Source: Rhizobiaceae bacterium
GTDB taxonomy: Bacteria; Pseudomonadota; Alphaproteobacteria; Rhizobiales; Rhizobiaceae
Assembly (NCBI GenBank): GCA_017644105.1
Contig: JAEPMD010000002.1
Coordinates: 119,966-183,965 of the forward strand
DNA: 64,000 bases
Reading direction: 5' to 3'
The translations under genes were made by a program, and so were the position numbers. Positions 36,958 to 46,743 of this stretch are shown in pieces (position 1 is the stretch's first letter; each line of letters starts with the position of its first letter). The notes below the pieces were generated by a model, which worked only from the letters and a program-made list of their open reading frames with translations, ran no database searches and had not been told where the DNA came from.

Positions 36958-39090
36958 TCAGCTACTTGGTCTCTTACGGCCTTCCATGCCACCAGATTTC
37001 TTTTTCAAACCGGTAAATTTCACCGTCCGGTTTTTCTTGGCTTTCTTTGGCTTTTTCTCAGATGCTTTCTCATCACGACGCTTTGCGCGTTTCGGTTCTT
37101 GCTCATTTTTACCGTCAGTTACAAAGTGGCTGTCATTCGCAAATTGCGCCTCGGGACGTCGATCGCGATTAGGTTTGCGATTGCGTGTGCCCTTACTATC
37201 TTTTGATGCTTTTGAACCGCGCTCGAGCTCCTCCAAAGCCATGTCGCGATTTCGGCGATTCTCATCTTTACGCTTTTGAGGTGGAACATCTCGGCCGGTT
37301 TCTTTGCGAGATCGGCGTTCGCGACGTTCTTCGCTAGAAAATTTTGGCTTATCCCATTTCTTCTCGCCGCCGCGCGGTTCGCGGTCCTTATCGCGTTTGC
37401 CTCTGCCGCGATCACGCGGTGGTTGCTCATGATCAAAATCTGGCATGCCGTCAATTTGCTTAACGCGAATGCTTTTTTCCAAAGTCTGGTTCGGACCGAT
37501 CGCAGTGACAAATGCATCGAAACTATGGTCGGCAATCTCGACGAAGGTTTCCTCATTGCGAATTTTGATCGAACCAATATTGCGTTTCGTCAAACCGCTT
37601 GATTTGCAAAGCATGGGTAATAACCAACGCGGTTCGGCTTTTTGATTGCGACCAATGGAAAGTGAAATCCATTTGCCATTTTCAAATTCAGCCACTTTCT
37701 TCGGCCCACGCGGTGGTGCATCAAAATCACGGTCAGCACCGCGCCCTTGACCTTTTTGATTGCGCGCTGGTTTGACAGTTACATCCATTAATTCTTCAGG
37801 TGCTGATTTCGCATTACGATGTCCGCGCACATAGGCAGCTGCAATTTGCTCAGCTGAATGCGACGCGAGTAGCTGTTCAATAAAGTCCTTCTCAGTATCA
37901 TCAACCGGATCGTTTAATAGAGGGTCAGCCAAAATGCGTTCATCATCGCGCGCTAAAATATCATCCGCTGATGGTGGATTGGCCCATGTTGCTTCCACAT
38001 TGGCCCAGCGCAGCAAACGCTCAGCGCGACCACGAAGATTAACCGGCACAATCAACGCACTCACGCCTTTGCGGCCTGCGCGACCTGTTCGGCCAGAACG
38101 ATGTAGCAAAGTTTCTTTATTGGTTGGCAAATCTGCATGAATAACAAGTTCAAGCTCTGGTAGATCAATCCCGCGTGCAGCAACATCGGTCGCGATACAA
38201 ATTTTTGCGCGCCCATCTCGCATCGCCTGCAGGGCATGACTGCGTTGTTCTTGGCTTAGCTCACCCGACAGCGCGACAACAGAAAACCCACGATTTGAGA
38301 ACCGCGATGTCATGCGCGCAACGGCGGCACGGGTTGCACAAAAGACGATTGTGTTTTTCGCGTCATAATAACGAAGCACATTGATGATGCCGTTCTCGAC
38401 ATCACGGTGATTGACCATCAAAGCACGATATTCGATATCAACATGTTGTTTTTCTTCAGAGGCTGTAGAAATACGCAACGCATCATTCTGGTAGCGCTTG
38501 GCAAGATTGGTAATCGTGCGCGGAACCGTTGCCGAGAACATCAAAGTGCGGCGATCTTCCGGCGTTGTTTCCAAGATATATTCAAGATCATCTCGGAACC
38601 CTAGATCTAACATTTCGTCGGCTTCATCCAAGACAACAGTTTTAATGTCATGTAGTTCGAGTGAACCGCGATCAATATGGTCGCGCAATCGCCCGGGCGT
38701 GCCGACAACAATATGCGCGCCATGTGCTAAGGCACGGCGTTCTTTGCGCATATCCATACCGCCGACGCAAGAGGTGATCACAGCTTTGGTTGGGCCATAA
38801 AGCCATTGCAATTCGCGTTGCACCTGAAGTGCCAACTCACGTGTTGGGGCTACAATAAGTGCAAGAGGGGCGCCAGAATGATCAAACCGTTCAGCTTCAC
38901 CCAATAGGTCGGATGCAAAAGCCAACCCGAAAGCAACAGTTTTACCTGAACCGGTTTGCGCGGAGACCAGAAGGTCGCGACCTACGAGTTCAGGGTTTAA
39001 AACCTCTTCTTGAACGGGTGTGAGAGTTTCATAGCCACGTTTTTCTAATGCATGGCTGAGCGCCGGATGGGCGCCATTAAATTTCAACAT
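36958..39090 (-). CDS. DEAD-box RNA helicase with DbpA-like C-terminal domain
   Basis: 710 residues from ATG 39090 (MLKFNGAHPALSHAL); a longer frame to 39159 has no ribosome site. Motifs: Q motif TLTPVQEEVL, Walker A SAQTGSGKT, DEAD in VLDEADEMLDLG, SAT, and HRSGRTGRAG. A DbpA RNA-binding domain (about 480-550, RNIGSIKIRNEETFVEI) follows, then a 150-residue Arg/Lys/Glu-rich disordered tail. It resembles DeaD/CsdA helicases of alphaproteobacteria, acting in ribosome assembly and cold adaptation. Single gene unit. Confidence 0.94.
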   Translation of the reverse strand: MLKFNGAHPALSHALEKRGYETLTPVQEEVLNPELVGRDLLVSAQTGSGKTVAFGLAFASDLLGEAERFDHSGAPLALIVAPTRELALQVQRELQWLYGPTKAVITSCVGGMDMRKERRALAHGAHIVVGTPGRLRDHIDRGSLELHDIKTVVLDEADEMLDLGFRDDLEYILETTPEDRRTLMFSATVPRTITNLAKRYQNDALRISTASEEKQHVDIEYRALMVNHRDVENGIINVLRYYDAKNTIVFCATRAAVARMTSRFSNRGFSVVALSGELSQEQRSHALQAMRDGRAKICIATDVAARGIDLPELELVIHADLPTNKETLLHRSGRTGRAGRKGVSALIVPVNLRGRAERLLRWANVEATWANPPSADDILARDDERILADPLLNDPVDDTEKDFIEQLLASHSAEQIAAAYVRGHRNAKSAPEELMDVTVKPARNQKGQGRGADRDFDAPPRGPKKVAEFENGKWISLSIGRNQKAEPRWLLPMLCKSSGLTKRNIGSIKIRNEETFVEIADHSFDAFVTAIGPNQTLEKSIRVKQIDGMPDFDHEQPPRDRGRGKRDKDREPRGGEKKWDKPKFSSEERRERRSRKETGRDVPPQKRKDENRRNRDMALEELERGSKASKDSKGTRNRKPNRDRRPEAQFANDSHFVTDGKNEQEPKRAKRRDEKASEKKPKKAKKNRTVKFTGLKKKSGGMEGRKRPSS

Positions 39091-39245
39091 AAAATGCCTT
39101 TTTGGAGTAAGACCGCTTCTGCATGGATTTAACTTGCAACAAACCGGCCATCGCGACACGCGCGATTTTCATAATCTTTGCCCAGCTAGTACAGCGCAAT
39201 TGCACAAATGTATAGCCTTAAAGCTCCAAATGATTGCGTTTTGGG

Positions 39246-41966
39246 TTAATCCGCCGGTTCAATTGTTTCAGCAGGATCTAAAAGCGGTGAAATGCTGTGT
39301 GGTAAAATGATGTTGAACACAGCGCCCGGATTGTTGCCGACATATAAGAGTTTACCACCAAGGTTACGGATAATTTCACGACTGATCGGCAGGCCAAGCC
39401 CCGCGCTCCCAGCACCCTGTTCGGATGAGAGTTTGGCAAATTTTTGGAAGATGATCTCTGCATTTTCAGCGGAAATACCTTTGCCATTATCCATCATTTC
39501 AATCTGTACGGTATGTTCAAAGTGCTCCAGGCTGAATCGTATGATTGGTTTATCAGCATCACTATGTTTGATTGCGTTCGAAATGAGATTGATGAGGACT
39601 TGCGATAGTCGGTCGGCATCGGTTTCAATGACAAGGTTTTTCAGATTATATGGGATCTCAATTTCAGCACCTGATTGCTCGCGCAAAGTCTGCGTTGCGT
39701 TCATGGCGCGTTTCAAGATCTTATCGAACTTCGTGAATGATAATTTCAGCTGAACTTTACCGTGCTCCAAGAAGCTCAGATCGAGAATTTCATCAAGAAG
39801 ATAAGTGAGACGAATACTCTCATCATGAATGATGGATGAAAAATGCGAAATCTGATCTTTGCCCATATGATCTTCATCACGCAGGATTTCGGCAAATGCA
39901 CGAATGGATGTCATCGGCGTGCGCAGCTCATGACTTACCTGACTAAGGAACGCATCTTTCTGCTCACTCAATTCACGCAGTTTCGCATTGGCTTGACGCA
40001 GCTGTTCTGCGGTTTGTTCGATCTCTTTAGACTGCGTTTCAAGCCGCGCGGAATATTCCATAATTTGTGCGGTCTCATCCGCCACCTTGATTAGATCTTC
40101 CACAGAAATGGCTTCGCCACTAGCTATCTGACCAATCATCGCATGTGCGGTTGCTGCACCTACAGAACCTGCAAATTCACGCTCTAAGTCAGTGACAAAA
40201 TCATTGGTCGGATCCGGCAACTGACCGGATAGTTTACCTTGCGTTCGGGCGGCTTTATTAAACAGCTTTTGCGTTATCTCATGTCCAAGAATACGCTGGG
40301 ATAGAATGTGTAATTCTTCTGACGTGGTTTGACGAGACAAGGTGGTGCTGGTCGACGGTTGGTCAAAAATATGAATGAACTGGCTGGCCTGAACTTTCTC
40401 AATTGGTCTCGGCAAGCTGATCATCGACATCACAATAAATGTGATGGTGTTGATACCCAGCGACCAAACGGTAGCATGGACCAGTGGGTCGTCAATCGTG
40501 ACACCAAACAAGGCGTTTGGAATAAGGAATTCAAGCCCAAAAATTCCGTTCGAAATTGCAGATTGGCTAAGGATAAAGTTGCCTTCAAAGCTCGGTAAGA
40601 ACGATGTATAGGCCCAAAGAATAAAGCCTGCGGTGATCCCCCAGATTGCGCCTTTTCGCGTTGAACTTTGCCAGAAAAGACCGCCAATGAGGGCAGGAAG
40701 AACTTGCGCAACACCCAGGAACGCTATGAGACCGATTGATGCAAGTCCACCTGTGCCGGAGGTAAATTGATAATATAAAAATCCGAGCCCTAAAATAACA
40801 GCGATTGAGATACGTCTGCTTCTTAAGAGCAATGTCCGAACGTCTTCACTTGTGGGGCTACGGCTTAAGGTCAGCCAGAGCCACAACGGCAATACGATAT
40901 GGTTGGACACCATGGTCGACAGCGCAATGGCCGCAACAATCACCATTGATGTTGCCGATGAAAAACCGCCTAAAAAGGCAAGCATGGCAAGTGCATCCTG
41001 GTTTTGCGTCAACGGGATGGTCAACACAAACAGATCCGGATTGGCGCCGGCGGGTAGGATGTCAAGGCCAGCGATCGCAATCGGCAGGACGAACAAGCTC
41101 ATTAAAAACAGATAAAGCGGGAATGCCCATGAGGCCATGCTGAGATGCTTTTCATCGGAATTCTCAACCACAATCACTTGGAACATGCGCGGCAAACAGA
41201 TCACTGCTGTTGCGGATAGGAAGATGAGCGTCACCCAACGCGGCGTGAAAATATCTTGAGATTGCATGATCTCTGGCTGGATCCTCGACATGATGTCACT
41301 TGGTCCGTCAGCCACGCCCCATACAACGAAGATACCGACAGCGATGAGCGCTAGAATTTTCACAATCGCTTCCACTGCAATCGCGGAGACCACGCCGTGA
41401 TGACGTTCATTGGAATCAAGATTTCTCGTGCCAAAGATAATGGTAAAAGCTGCCAATCCAACTGCCGCCCATAAAGCTGTAAGCGAGGATGCTGTTGCGG
41501 GATCTTGCCCGCCGAAACCATCAGAAAACACTGAAAAGCTCAGGGTGAGCGACTGCAGCTGGAGCGCAATATAAGGTGTGGAACCAATGACGGATAAAAT
41601 TGTAATGATCACCGCGAGCGTGGTGCTTTTCCCATAACGCGCAGAGATCAAGTCAGCAATGGACGTGATGCGCTGTGTGTTCCCAATGCGCACCAATTTG
41701 CGCAACAGCCACCACCAACCGATAAAGACAAGTGTGGGCCCCAGATAAATGGTAATGAATTCAAGACCATTTCGTGCTGCCGAACCCACAGCACCGTAAT
41801 AAGTCCATGCTGTGCAATAAACCGAGATAGATAAAGTGTAGGTTACCGGAGAAGAGAAGAAGCCAAGTTTCTTTCGTTTTGCGTTCTTCTCAGCCAAAAA
41901 GGCAACGCCGAACAAACCGGCGACATATATTAAACAAACAGTGAGGAGAAGATTAAACGAGAGCAT
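39246..41966 (-). CDS. Sodium/solute symporter-fused sensor histidine kinase (CrbS/CbrA-like)
   Basis: 906 residues. The first 500 or so form about 13 membrane helices of the SSS transporter family, followed by a helical linker (about 560-660) and the kinase: H-box FLSQVSHELRTPMTSI with His near 678, then NLISNAIKHSD, DNGKGIS and GLGLPISREI. The family includes CrbS, which controls acetyl-CoA synthetase genes in Vibrio and Pseudomonas, and CbrA. The receiver gene two positions downstream in transcription order precedes it (42253-42618), and acs lies 8 kb away in the same cluster, so a CrbS-like role in acetate sensing is likely. It overlaps the preceding small membrane gene. Confidence 0.9.
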   Translation of the reverse strand: MLSFNLLLTVCLIYVAGLFGVAFLAEKNAKRKKLGFFSSPVTYTLSISVYCTAWTYYGAVGSAARNGLEFITIYLGPTLVFIGWWWLLRKLVRIGNTQRITSIADLISARYGKSTTLAVIITILSVIGSTPYIALQLQSLTLSFSVFSDGFGGQDPATASSLTALWAAVGLAAFTIIFGTRNLDSNERHHGVVSAIAVEAIVKILALIAVGIFVVWGVADGPSDIMSRIQPEIMQSQDIFTPRWVTLIFLSATAVICLPRMFQVIVVENSDEKHLSMASWAFPLYLFLMSLFVLPIAIAGLDILPAGANPDLFVLTIPLTQNQDALAMLAFLGGFSSATSMVIVAAIALSTMVSNHIVLPLWLWLTLSRSPTSEDVRTLLLRSRRISIAVILGLGFLYYQFTSGTGGLASIGLIAFLGVAQVLPALIGGLFWQSSTRKGAIWGITAGFILWAYTSFLPSFEGNFILSQSAISNGIFGLEFLIPNALFGVTIDDPLVHATVWSLGINTITFIVMSMISLPRPIEKVQASQFIHIFDQPSTSTTLSRQTTSEELHILSQRILGHEITQKLFNKAARTQGKLSGQLPDPTNDFVTDLEREFAGSVGAATAHAMIGQIASGEAISVEDLIKVADETAQIMEYSARLETQSKEIEQTAEQLRQANAKLRELSEQKDAFLSQVSHELRTPMTSIRAFAEILRDEDHMGKDQISHFSSIIHDESIRLTYLLDEILDLSFLEHGKVQLKLSFTKFDKILKRAMNATQTLREQSGAEIEIPYNLKNLVIETDADRLSQVLINLISNAIKHSDADKPIIRFSLEHFEHTVQIEMMDNGKGISAENAEIIFQKFAKLSSEQGAGSAGLGLPISREIIRNLGGKLLYVGNNPGAVFNIILPHSISPLLDPAETIEPAD

Positions 41967-42253
41967 CAGTCTGCCTCATTTGGGCTTTTATCATCCTCGC
42001 GCAAAAAACGCGCCAAGGCATAGGCGGCTAAAATGAGTGCAGCCCAGATGCTGAAAATGTAAAAAGTAGTCCCGCCAATCCCAGACGGGCTGTCACTAGT
42101 GATGGTTGAAATAAGGGGCGTGGCAAAAAACAAAACACCGCAGATTGGTAAAAGTGCGGCTAAATCATTGCGTTTTTGCGCAAGCAGTGGCTTGTCTTCG
42201 CTTCGATTGGAAGAGGTCAAATTTATTTCTGAAGGATCTTCCAATTCAGACAT
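41966..42253 (-). CDS. Small two-helix membrane protein in the crbS-like operon
   Basis: 95 residues: a polar N terminus (1-30), two membrane helices (about 33-52 and 63-85) and a charged tail (FLREDDKSPNEAD). It starts at the stop of the response regulator gene (TAATG) and overlaps the symporter-kinase start. Small membrane partners are known for some SSS transporters (for example DUF4212 with acetate-type symporters), so it may be an accessory subunit of the symporter-kinase. No recognised domain; its link is inferred from overlap and topology only. Confidence 0.75.
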   Translation of the reverse strand: MSELEDPSEINLTSSNRSEDKPLLAQKRNDLAALLPICGVLFFATPLISTITSDSPSGIGGTTFYIFSIWAALILAAYALARFLREDDKSPNEAD

Positions 42254-42618
42254 TAGCTCACCAATTCTCGAATGTTGGCGACAATCTCTTGGTTAGAGAA
42301 AGGCTTCGTCATAAACAGACTTGCGCCCGCATCTTCAGCTGCTTTTCGATCTTTTTGCTGCCCCTTAGCCGTCAGCATAAGGACAGGTGTTTGTGCTGTT
42401 TGCCGGTTCTGCCGGATGTCGTGCAAAATTTCCATGCCGCCAATATTGGGTAACATGACATCTAAAATGACAAGGTCAGGTGTTAATTCTGACACTTTAT
42501 TAACGGCGCCGATCCCATCATTGTGGATCTCTACCTGCCAACTTTCCCGCCTAAGCAAAAATGATAGAGCTTCAACAATGTGAGGCTCGTCCTCAATCAA
42601 GAGAACTTTTTTTGTCAT
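42253..42618 (-). CDS. Receiver-only response regulator paired with the symporter-kinase
   Basis: 121 residues from ATG 42618 behind GGGAGGGAAAG. CheY-like receiver with acidic pocket IEDEPH (Glu9-Asp10), phosphoacceptor Asp53 in LVILDVMLP, Thr in MLTAKG and Lys105 in MTKPF. It has no output domain, unlike CrbR, which carries a LuxR-type DNA-binding domain. It is translationally coupled to the small membrane protein and the kinase. It may act as a phosphate sink or protein-interaction switch, perhaps on the next gene's ScfR-like regulator. Confidence 0.9.
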   Translation of the reverse strand: MTKKVLLIEDEPHIVEALSFLLRRESWQVEIHNDGIGAVNKVSELTPDLVILDVMLPNIGGMEILHDIRQNRQTAQTPVLMLTAKGQQKDRKAAEDAGASLFMTKPFSNQEIVANIRELVS

Positions 42619-42719
42619 CTTTCCCTCCCAGAAATGATGCCGCCATACTAACTCTATTTTATAACCACGCAAGTCTCGATAATACCGCACGGTTACAGCA
42701 GGCCAAGGTCAAAACATAT

Positions 42720-44048
42720 TTAGCTGTCCAGAATTGAGTCTGATCGTCGTGCAGAACAATTGTTCCGCGGACAAATTTCGCAACTCATGCCTACCTTAAT
42801 TGTCGGTAGCGCTCGTCGTTCATGGGTGGGCAAAAATCTTTGATAATCGGATGTGAAAACCATCGCGCTCTTCACGGTCGGCGGCACTGTATAATTGTTT
42901 AACCCAGACCAAACGGCCTGTGATACGGTCAGGAAGCTCTCCCCTGTTGGTGTTTCCATAATGGCACGAACTGGCTGCATGGGCTGGCTGATTGCCCGAT
43001 AGAGCGGCCAGAGCGGGCAGGCGCTACTTTTATGCGGCAGCGAAAGTGTTTTAAGCGGCTTTCGGAAAAGCACGCCTCCTGATCCATCACATTCAATCAA
43101 ACCAAATTGCGGAAGGGTCTGCCCATCATATTCAGAAGGCAGATGCGCAAACCGAAAAAATACATCGTGAAGTTCGCAGTTAAATTTCTGCGCCAGAAAA
43201 ATGGGATTGTAAAGATAATCTACCGCAGCATTCACAAAATCATCCAGAGGCAATTGGTCTGCCACCTTGGCATATCGCTCAACCAGTGCTTCGGCTAACC
43301 TTTGCTCTCCGGATTCCTGAAAATTCCACGCCGCCATCATTTTCTTAATTTGCGCTTTCGGATTGAGCTCGGGCTTTTCCAACTCAAAAAGGTGATAGTC
43401 ATGCATCTCCCAAAACTGATCGAGCTTGGACGGGGCTAGCATGGGCGATTGCGTTTCAGTGCTGGTTGTTTCATCAAAGTAACTCAGCAATTTGGTAATT
43501 GTATCAGAAAGCCGCTCGCTTTCTGTTTTCATGTTTTGAATAAACTTTTGAAACTGCGCCTCTGGAATCTCGTCAGTCGTTGCCAAAATGTCTGACGTAG
43601 AATGCAGCACGGTTACGTTCGACAGCATAAGGTGCATGGCCTCGGAGAAAAAAGGATCGTGACCTAAACGATCTGACAATGCTTGTAGGCGTTGTTCCTG
43701 TTGCTGGATATTTTCATAAAGTTTTGCACAAAGGTTTGACCAACCTGGATAACGCCCGACAAATTCTTCCAAACGATTTAGCTCAACATTCTTTTCGCTG
43801 ATTAGATTTGCAGCTTCTTGCAATTGCGTAAGAACCAAATGATCAGCACCTTCAGTAAGCTCCTTGGGATCGACTTCGAGGCTTTCTGCAATTGACAGCA
43901 AAGTGCGCCCAGCAATAGATCTGTGATTGTGTTCGATGAGGTTCATATAGGATGTCGAAATACCCGCTTTTTCTGCCAGCATGGTTTGACTAAGCTTTTT
44001 GGCACGCCGTCTTTCGCGGATACGAGTCCCAATTAATGATCGAGCCAT
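42720..44048 (-). CDS. XRE-type short-chain fatty acyl regulator (ScfR/RamB-like)
   Basis: 442 residues. N-terminal XRE helix-turn-helix (about 5-62, LSQTMLAEKAGISTSYMNLIE), a coiled middle, and a C-terminal DUF2083 region ending in a Cys cluster GMSCEICPRNNCSARR. ScfR and RamB proteins control acetate, propionate and glyoxylate genes and are thought to sense acyl-CoA levels. It is divergent from the ABC transporter-acs operon, the usual position for its direct regulator. The 223-base gap contains a TTTACACA direct repeat. Confidence 0.9.
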   Translation of the reverse strand: MARSLIGTRIRERRRAKKLSQTMLAEKAGISTSYMNLIEHNHRSIAGRTLLSIAESLEVDPKELTEGADHLVLTQLQEAANLISEKNVELNRLEEFVGRYPGWSNLCAKLYENIQQQEQRLQALSDRLGHDPFFSEAMHLMLSNVTVLHSTSDILATTDEIPEAQFQKFIQNMKTESERLSDTITKLLSYFDETTSTETQSPMLAPSKLDQFWEMHDYHLFELEKPELNPKAQIKKMMAAWNFQESGEQRLAEALVERYAKVADQLPLDDFVNAAVDYLYNPIFLAQKFNCELHDVFFRFAHLPSEYDGQTLPQFGLIECDGSGGVLFRKPLKTLSLPHKSSACPLWPLYRAISQPMQPVRAIMETPTGESFLTVSQAVWSGLNNYTVPPTVKSAMVFTSDYQRFLPTHERRALPTIKVGMSCEICPRNNCSARRSDSILDS

Positions 44049-44097
44049 CCCATTTTTCCTAACGTTTTTCGTAACATATCAAAGTTTAGTAAAAAAA

Positions 44098-44135
44098 TTT
44101 ACACATTTATTTTATGCATATTGCTATTTTACACA
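44098..44135 (+). promoter_or_regulatory. TTTACACA direct repeats 30 bp apart, candidate operator
   Basis: TTTACACA occurs at 44098-44105 and 44128-44135, exactly 30 bases apart (close to three helical turns), in a very AT-rich segment between the ScfR-like gene and the transporter operon. It is a plausible site for the ScfR-like regulator. No ribosomal or terminator function fits it. Confidence 0.4.
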
Positions 44136-44271
44136 AAAAAATCCTTTAAAGACAATAGTTTATTGATCTTTTCACAAAAATGACGCATTCTTGGATGTGC
44201 GAAAATCATCGCATGACATGCCAATGCCTTTGGAGGAAGGACTTGGCTTTAGTCTTTTTAGGAGGAATTTA

Positions 44272-45621
44272 ATGTCAATTATTAAACCAACACGACGTGG
44301 TCTATTAAGAACAAGTGCCGTTGCTGGCGCTGGTCTTGCTATGCCAACAATTTTTACAGGTTCAGCCAGTGCTTATATGAATGAGCCAACTGGTTCATCT
44401 GTAACTTTGGGCTTCAACGTGCCTCAATCAGGTCCTTATGCTGATGAAGGTGCGGATGAGCTACGTGCTTACGAACTTGCTGTTGAACACCTAAATGGTG
44501 GCGGCGACGGCGGCATGATGAACACATTCTCATCAAAAGAGCTTAAAGGTAATGGTATCCTTGGCAAAAAAGTTGAGTATGTAACAGGTGATACTCAAAC
44601 AAAAGCTGATGCGGCTCGTGCGTCTGCGAAATCAATGATCGAAAAAGATGGTGCGATCATGATTACGGGTGGTTCATCATCAGGTGTGGCTGTGGCTGTG
44701 CAGGCTCTATGTCAAGAAGCTGGCATCATCTTTATGGCTGGTTTGACACACTCAAACGATACAACTGGTAAAGATAAGAAGGCGAACGGTTTCCGTCACT
44801 TCTTTAACTCATACATGTCCGGTGCTGCTTTGGCGCCTGTGCTTGCAAATGCGTATGGTAAAGATCGTAAAGCTTATCACCTAACAGCTGACTATAACTG
44901 GGGTTACACAACAGAAGAAGCTGTTCGTGAATCTACAGAAGCTATGGGTTGGGAAACTGTGAATGCGGTGAAAACACCACTTACACAGACTGACTTCTCA
45001 TCTTACATCGCACCGGTTCTTCAGTCAGATGCTGACGTTCTTGTTCTTAACCACTACGGTGGTAACATGATCAACTCACTAACCAACGCTGTTCAGTTCG
45101 GTCTTCGTGATAAGCTTGTTAACGGTAAGAACTTCGAAATCATCGTTCCGCTTTATTCTCGCCTTATGGCTCGCGGTGCTGGTGAAAACGTTAAAGGCAT
45201 CTTCGGTTCAACAAACTGGCACTGGTCACTGCAGGATGAAGGTTCAAAAGCCTTCGTTAAGTCCTTCGGTGAGAAATATGGCTTCCCGCCATCACAGGCT
45301 GCGCATACAACATACTGTCAGACATTGCTTTATGCAGATGCTGCGGAGCGTGCTGGTACATTTAACCCATGCGGTATCGCCGAAGCTCTTGAAGGCTTCG
45401 AGTTCGACGGTCTAGGTAATGGTAAAACACTTTACCGTGCTGAAGACCACCAGTGCTTCAAAGACGTTCTTGTTGTGAAGGGTAAAGAAAACCCAACATC
45501 AGAGTTCGATATTCTTGAAGTTGTGGAAGTTACACCAGTGTCACAAGTTACTTATGACGCTAACATTCCACAAATGGGCGGACCAGAAGCAACATTGGGT
45601 GATTGTAACCCTGGCGCATAA
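44272..45621 (+). CDS. HAAT-type ABC transporter substrate-binding protein with Tat-like signal
   Basis: 449 residues from ATG 44272 behind AGGAGG. The export signal is RRGLLRTSAVAGAGLAMP, with twin Arg at 8-9, a Tat-type signal cleaved near SASA. The mature protein is a periplasmic-binding fold of the branched-chain amino acid/urea/amide class (LGFNVPQSGPYADEGADELR, ITGGSSSGVAVAVQ, LNHYGGNMINSLTN). It feeds the LivHMGF-like transporter downstream. The true ligand is unknown; the position before acs and beside an ScfR-type regulator raises the possibility of a short-chain carboxylate or amide rather than an amino acid. Confidence 0.88.
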   Translation: MSIIKPTRRGLLRTSAVAGAGLAMPTIFTGSASAYMNEPTGSSVTLGFNVPQSGPYADEGADELRAYELAVEHLNGGGDGGMMNTFSSKELKGNGILGKKVEYVTGDTQTKADAARASAKSMIEKDGAIMITGGSSSGVAVAVQALCQEAGIIFMAGLTHSNDTTGKDKKANGFRHFFNSYMSGAALAPVLANAYGKDRKAYHLTADYNWGYTTEEAVRESTEAMGWETVNAVKTPLTQTDFSSYIAPVLQSDADVLVLNHYGGNMINSLTNAVQFGLRDKLVNGKNFEIIVPLYSRLMARGAGENVKGIFGSTNWHWSLQDEGSKAFVKSFGEKYGFPPSQAAHTTYCQTLLYADAAERAGTFNPCGIAEALEGFEFDGLGNGKTLYRAEDHQCFKDVLVVKGKENPTSEFDILEVVEVTPVSQVTYDANIPQMGGPEATLGDCNPGA

Positions 45622-45635
45622 TTTTGCACCATTTG

Positions 45636-45665
45636 AAAAGGGGCAATTTGTGCCCCTTTTCTTTT
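45636..45665 (+). terminator. Intercistronic terminator/attenuator after the binding-protein gene
   Basis: A perfect 10-bp stem AAAAGGGGCA / TGCCCCTTTT with a 5-base loop, followed by CTTTT. It lies in the 88-base gap before the first permease gene. Such hairpins let binding-protein mRNA accumulate above permease mRNA, with partial readthrough. Confidence 0.7.
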
Positions 45666-45709
45666 ACCTATAATATACATAAATCGATAATTACTTTTAA
45701 GGTGATGCA

Positions 45710-46741
45710 ATGGAAGCTATAGTCCTGCAGATACTTAATGGCTTGGATAAAGGATCCGCTTATGCGTTGATCGCTCTGGGCCTGACATTGATCTTTGGTA
45801 CACTCGGTGTCGTGAATTTTGCCCATGGTGCTCTCTTCATGATTGGCGCGTTTTGTGCCGTCACACTCAGCAAAATTTTAACCCTTAGCCACGTTGTTAT
45901 CGATGCGACTAAGAAAGATTTCTTGGGGAATCCGCTTAAAGTTGAGGTTCCTTATATCTATGATTTCGTCGGCGAAAATGCGGGTAACGTGATCATAGAC
46001 TGGGCCGTTCCCTTATCCATATTATTTGCGATCCCGATCATGGTTTTGATCGGCTTCATTATGGAGCGCGGTCTTATTAAACACTTCTATAAGCGTCCGC
46101 ATGCTGACCAAATTCTTGTGACCTTTGGTTTGGCGATTGTGATGCAGGAAGTGATTAAATATTTCTACGGTGCTAACCCAATTCCAACACCGGCGCCTGA
46201 AGCGTTTAAAGGTTCTCTTGATTTTGGGGCAATGCTCGGATTTGAAGCCAACTCCATCATCTATCCTTACTGGCGTCTCGTCTACTTCTCCTTCGCCGCG
46301 GTGATCATCGGCGGTGTGTTTGCCTTCTTGCAATTCACGACCTTCGGGATGGTCGTACGCGCTGGTATGGCGGACCGTGAGACCGTTGGTCTATTAGGGA
46401 TCAATATCGACAAGCGCTTTACAATCATGTTTGGCCTGGCGGCAGCCGTCGCGGGTCTCGCCGGTGTGATGTACACACCCATTAACTCGCCCAACTATCA
46501 TATGGGTATGGACTTTTTGGTCCTAAGCTTCGTTGTTGTTGTGGTCGGTGGCATGGGCTCACTTTCCGGCGCGGTGCTTGCTGGGTTCCTGCTCGGTATT
46601 TTGGAAAGTTTTGCATCCATGACCGCCGTTTTGGAAACGCTTCCGGGCATCAACCAAATTATCATTTACTTAGTTGCTATCATTGTGCTTCTCACACGGC
46701 CACGCGGTCTTATGGGTAAAGCTGGCGTGATGGAGGAATAA
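45710..46741 (+). CDS. HAAT-type ABC transporter permease (LivH-like)
   Basis: 343 residues, about eight membrane helices with the LivH pattern [22 protein letters not shown] at the N terminus (split here by its Gly residues), [13 protein letters not shown] and [17 protein letters not shown] near the end. It is longer than E. coli LivH because of an extra periplasmic loop at about residues 60-95. It pairs with the LivM-like subunit to form the channel. Starts after AAGGTGATGCA; followed by livM two bases later. Confidence 0.92.
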   Translation: MEAIVLQILNGLDKGSAYALIALGLTLIFGTLGVVNFAHGALFMIGAFCAVTLSKILTLSHVVIDATKKDFLGNPLKVEVPYIYDFVGENAGNVIIDWAVPLSILFAIPIMVLIGFIMERGLIKHFYKRPHADQILVTFGLAIVMQEVIKYFYGANPIPTPAPEAFKGSLDFGAMLGFEANSIIYPYWRLVYFSFAAVIIGGVFAFLQFTTFGMVVRAGMADRETVGLLGINIDKRFTIMFGLAAAVAGLAGVMYTPINSPNYHMGMDFLVLSFVVVVVGGMGSLSGAVLAGFLLGILESFASMTAVLETLPGINQIIIYLVAIIVLLTRPRGLMGKAGVMEE

Positions 46742-46743
46742 TC

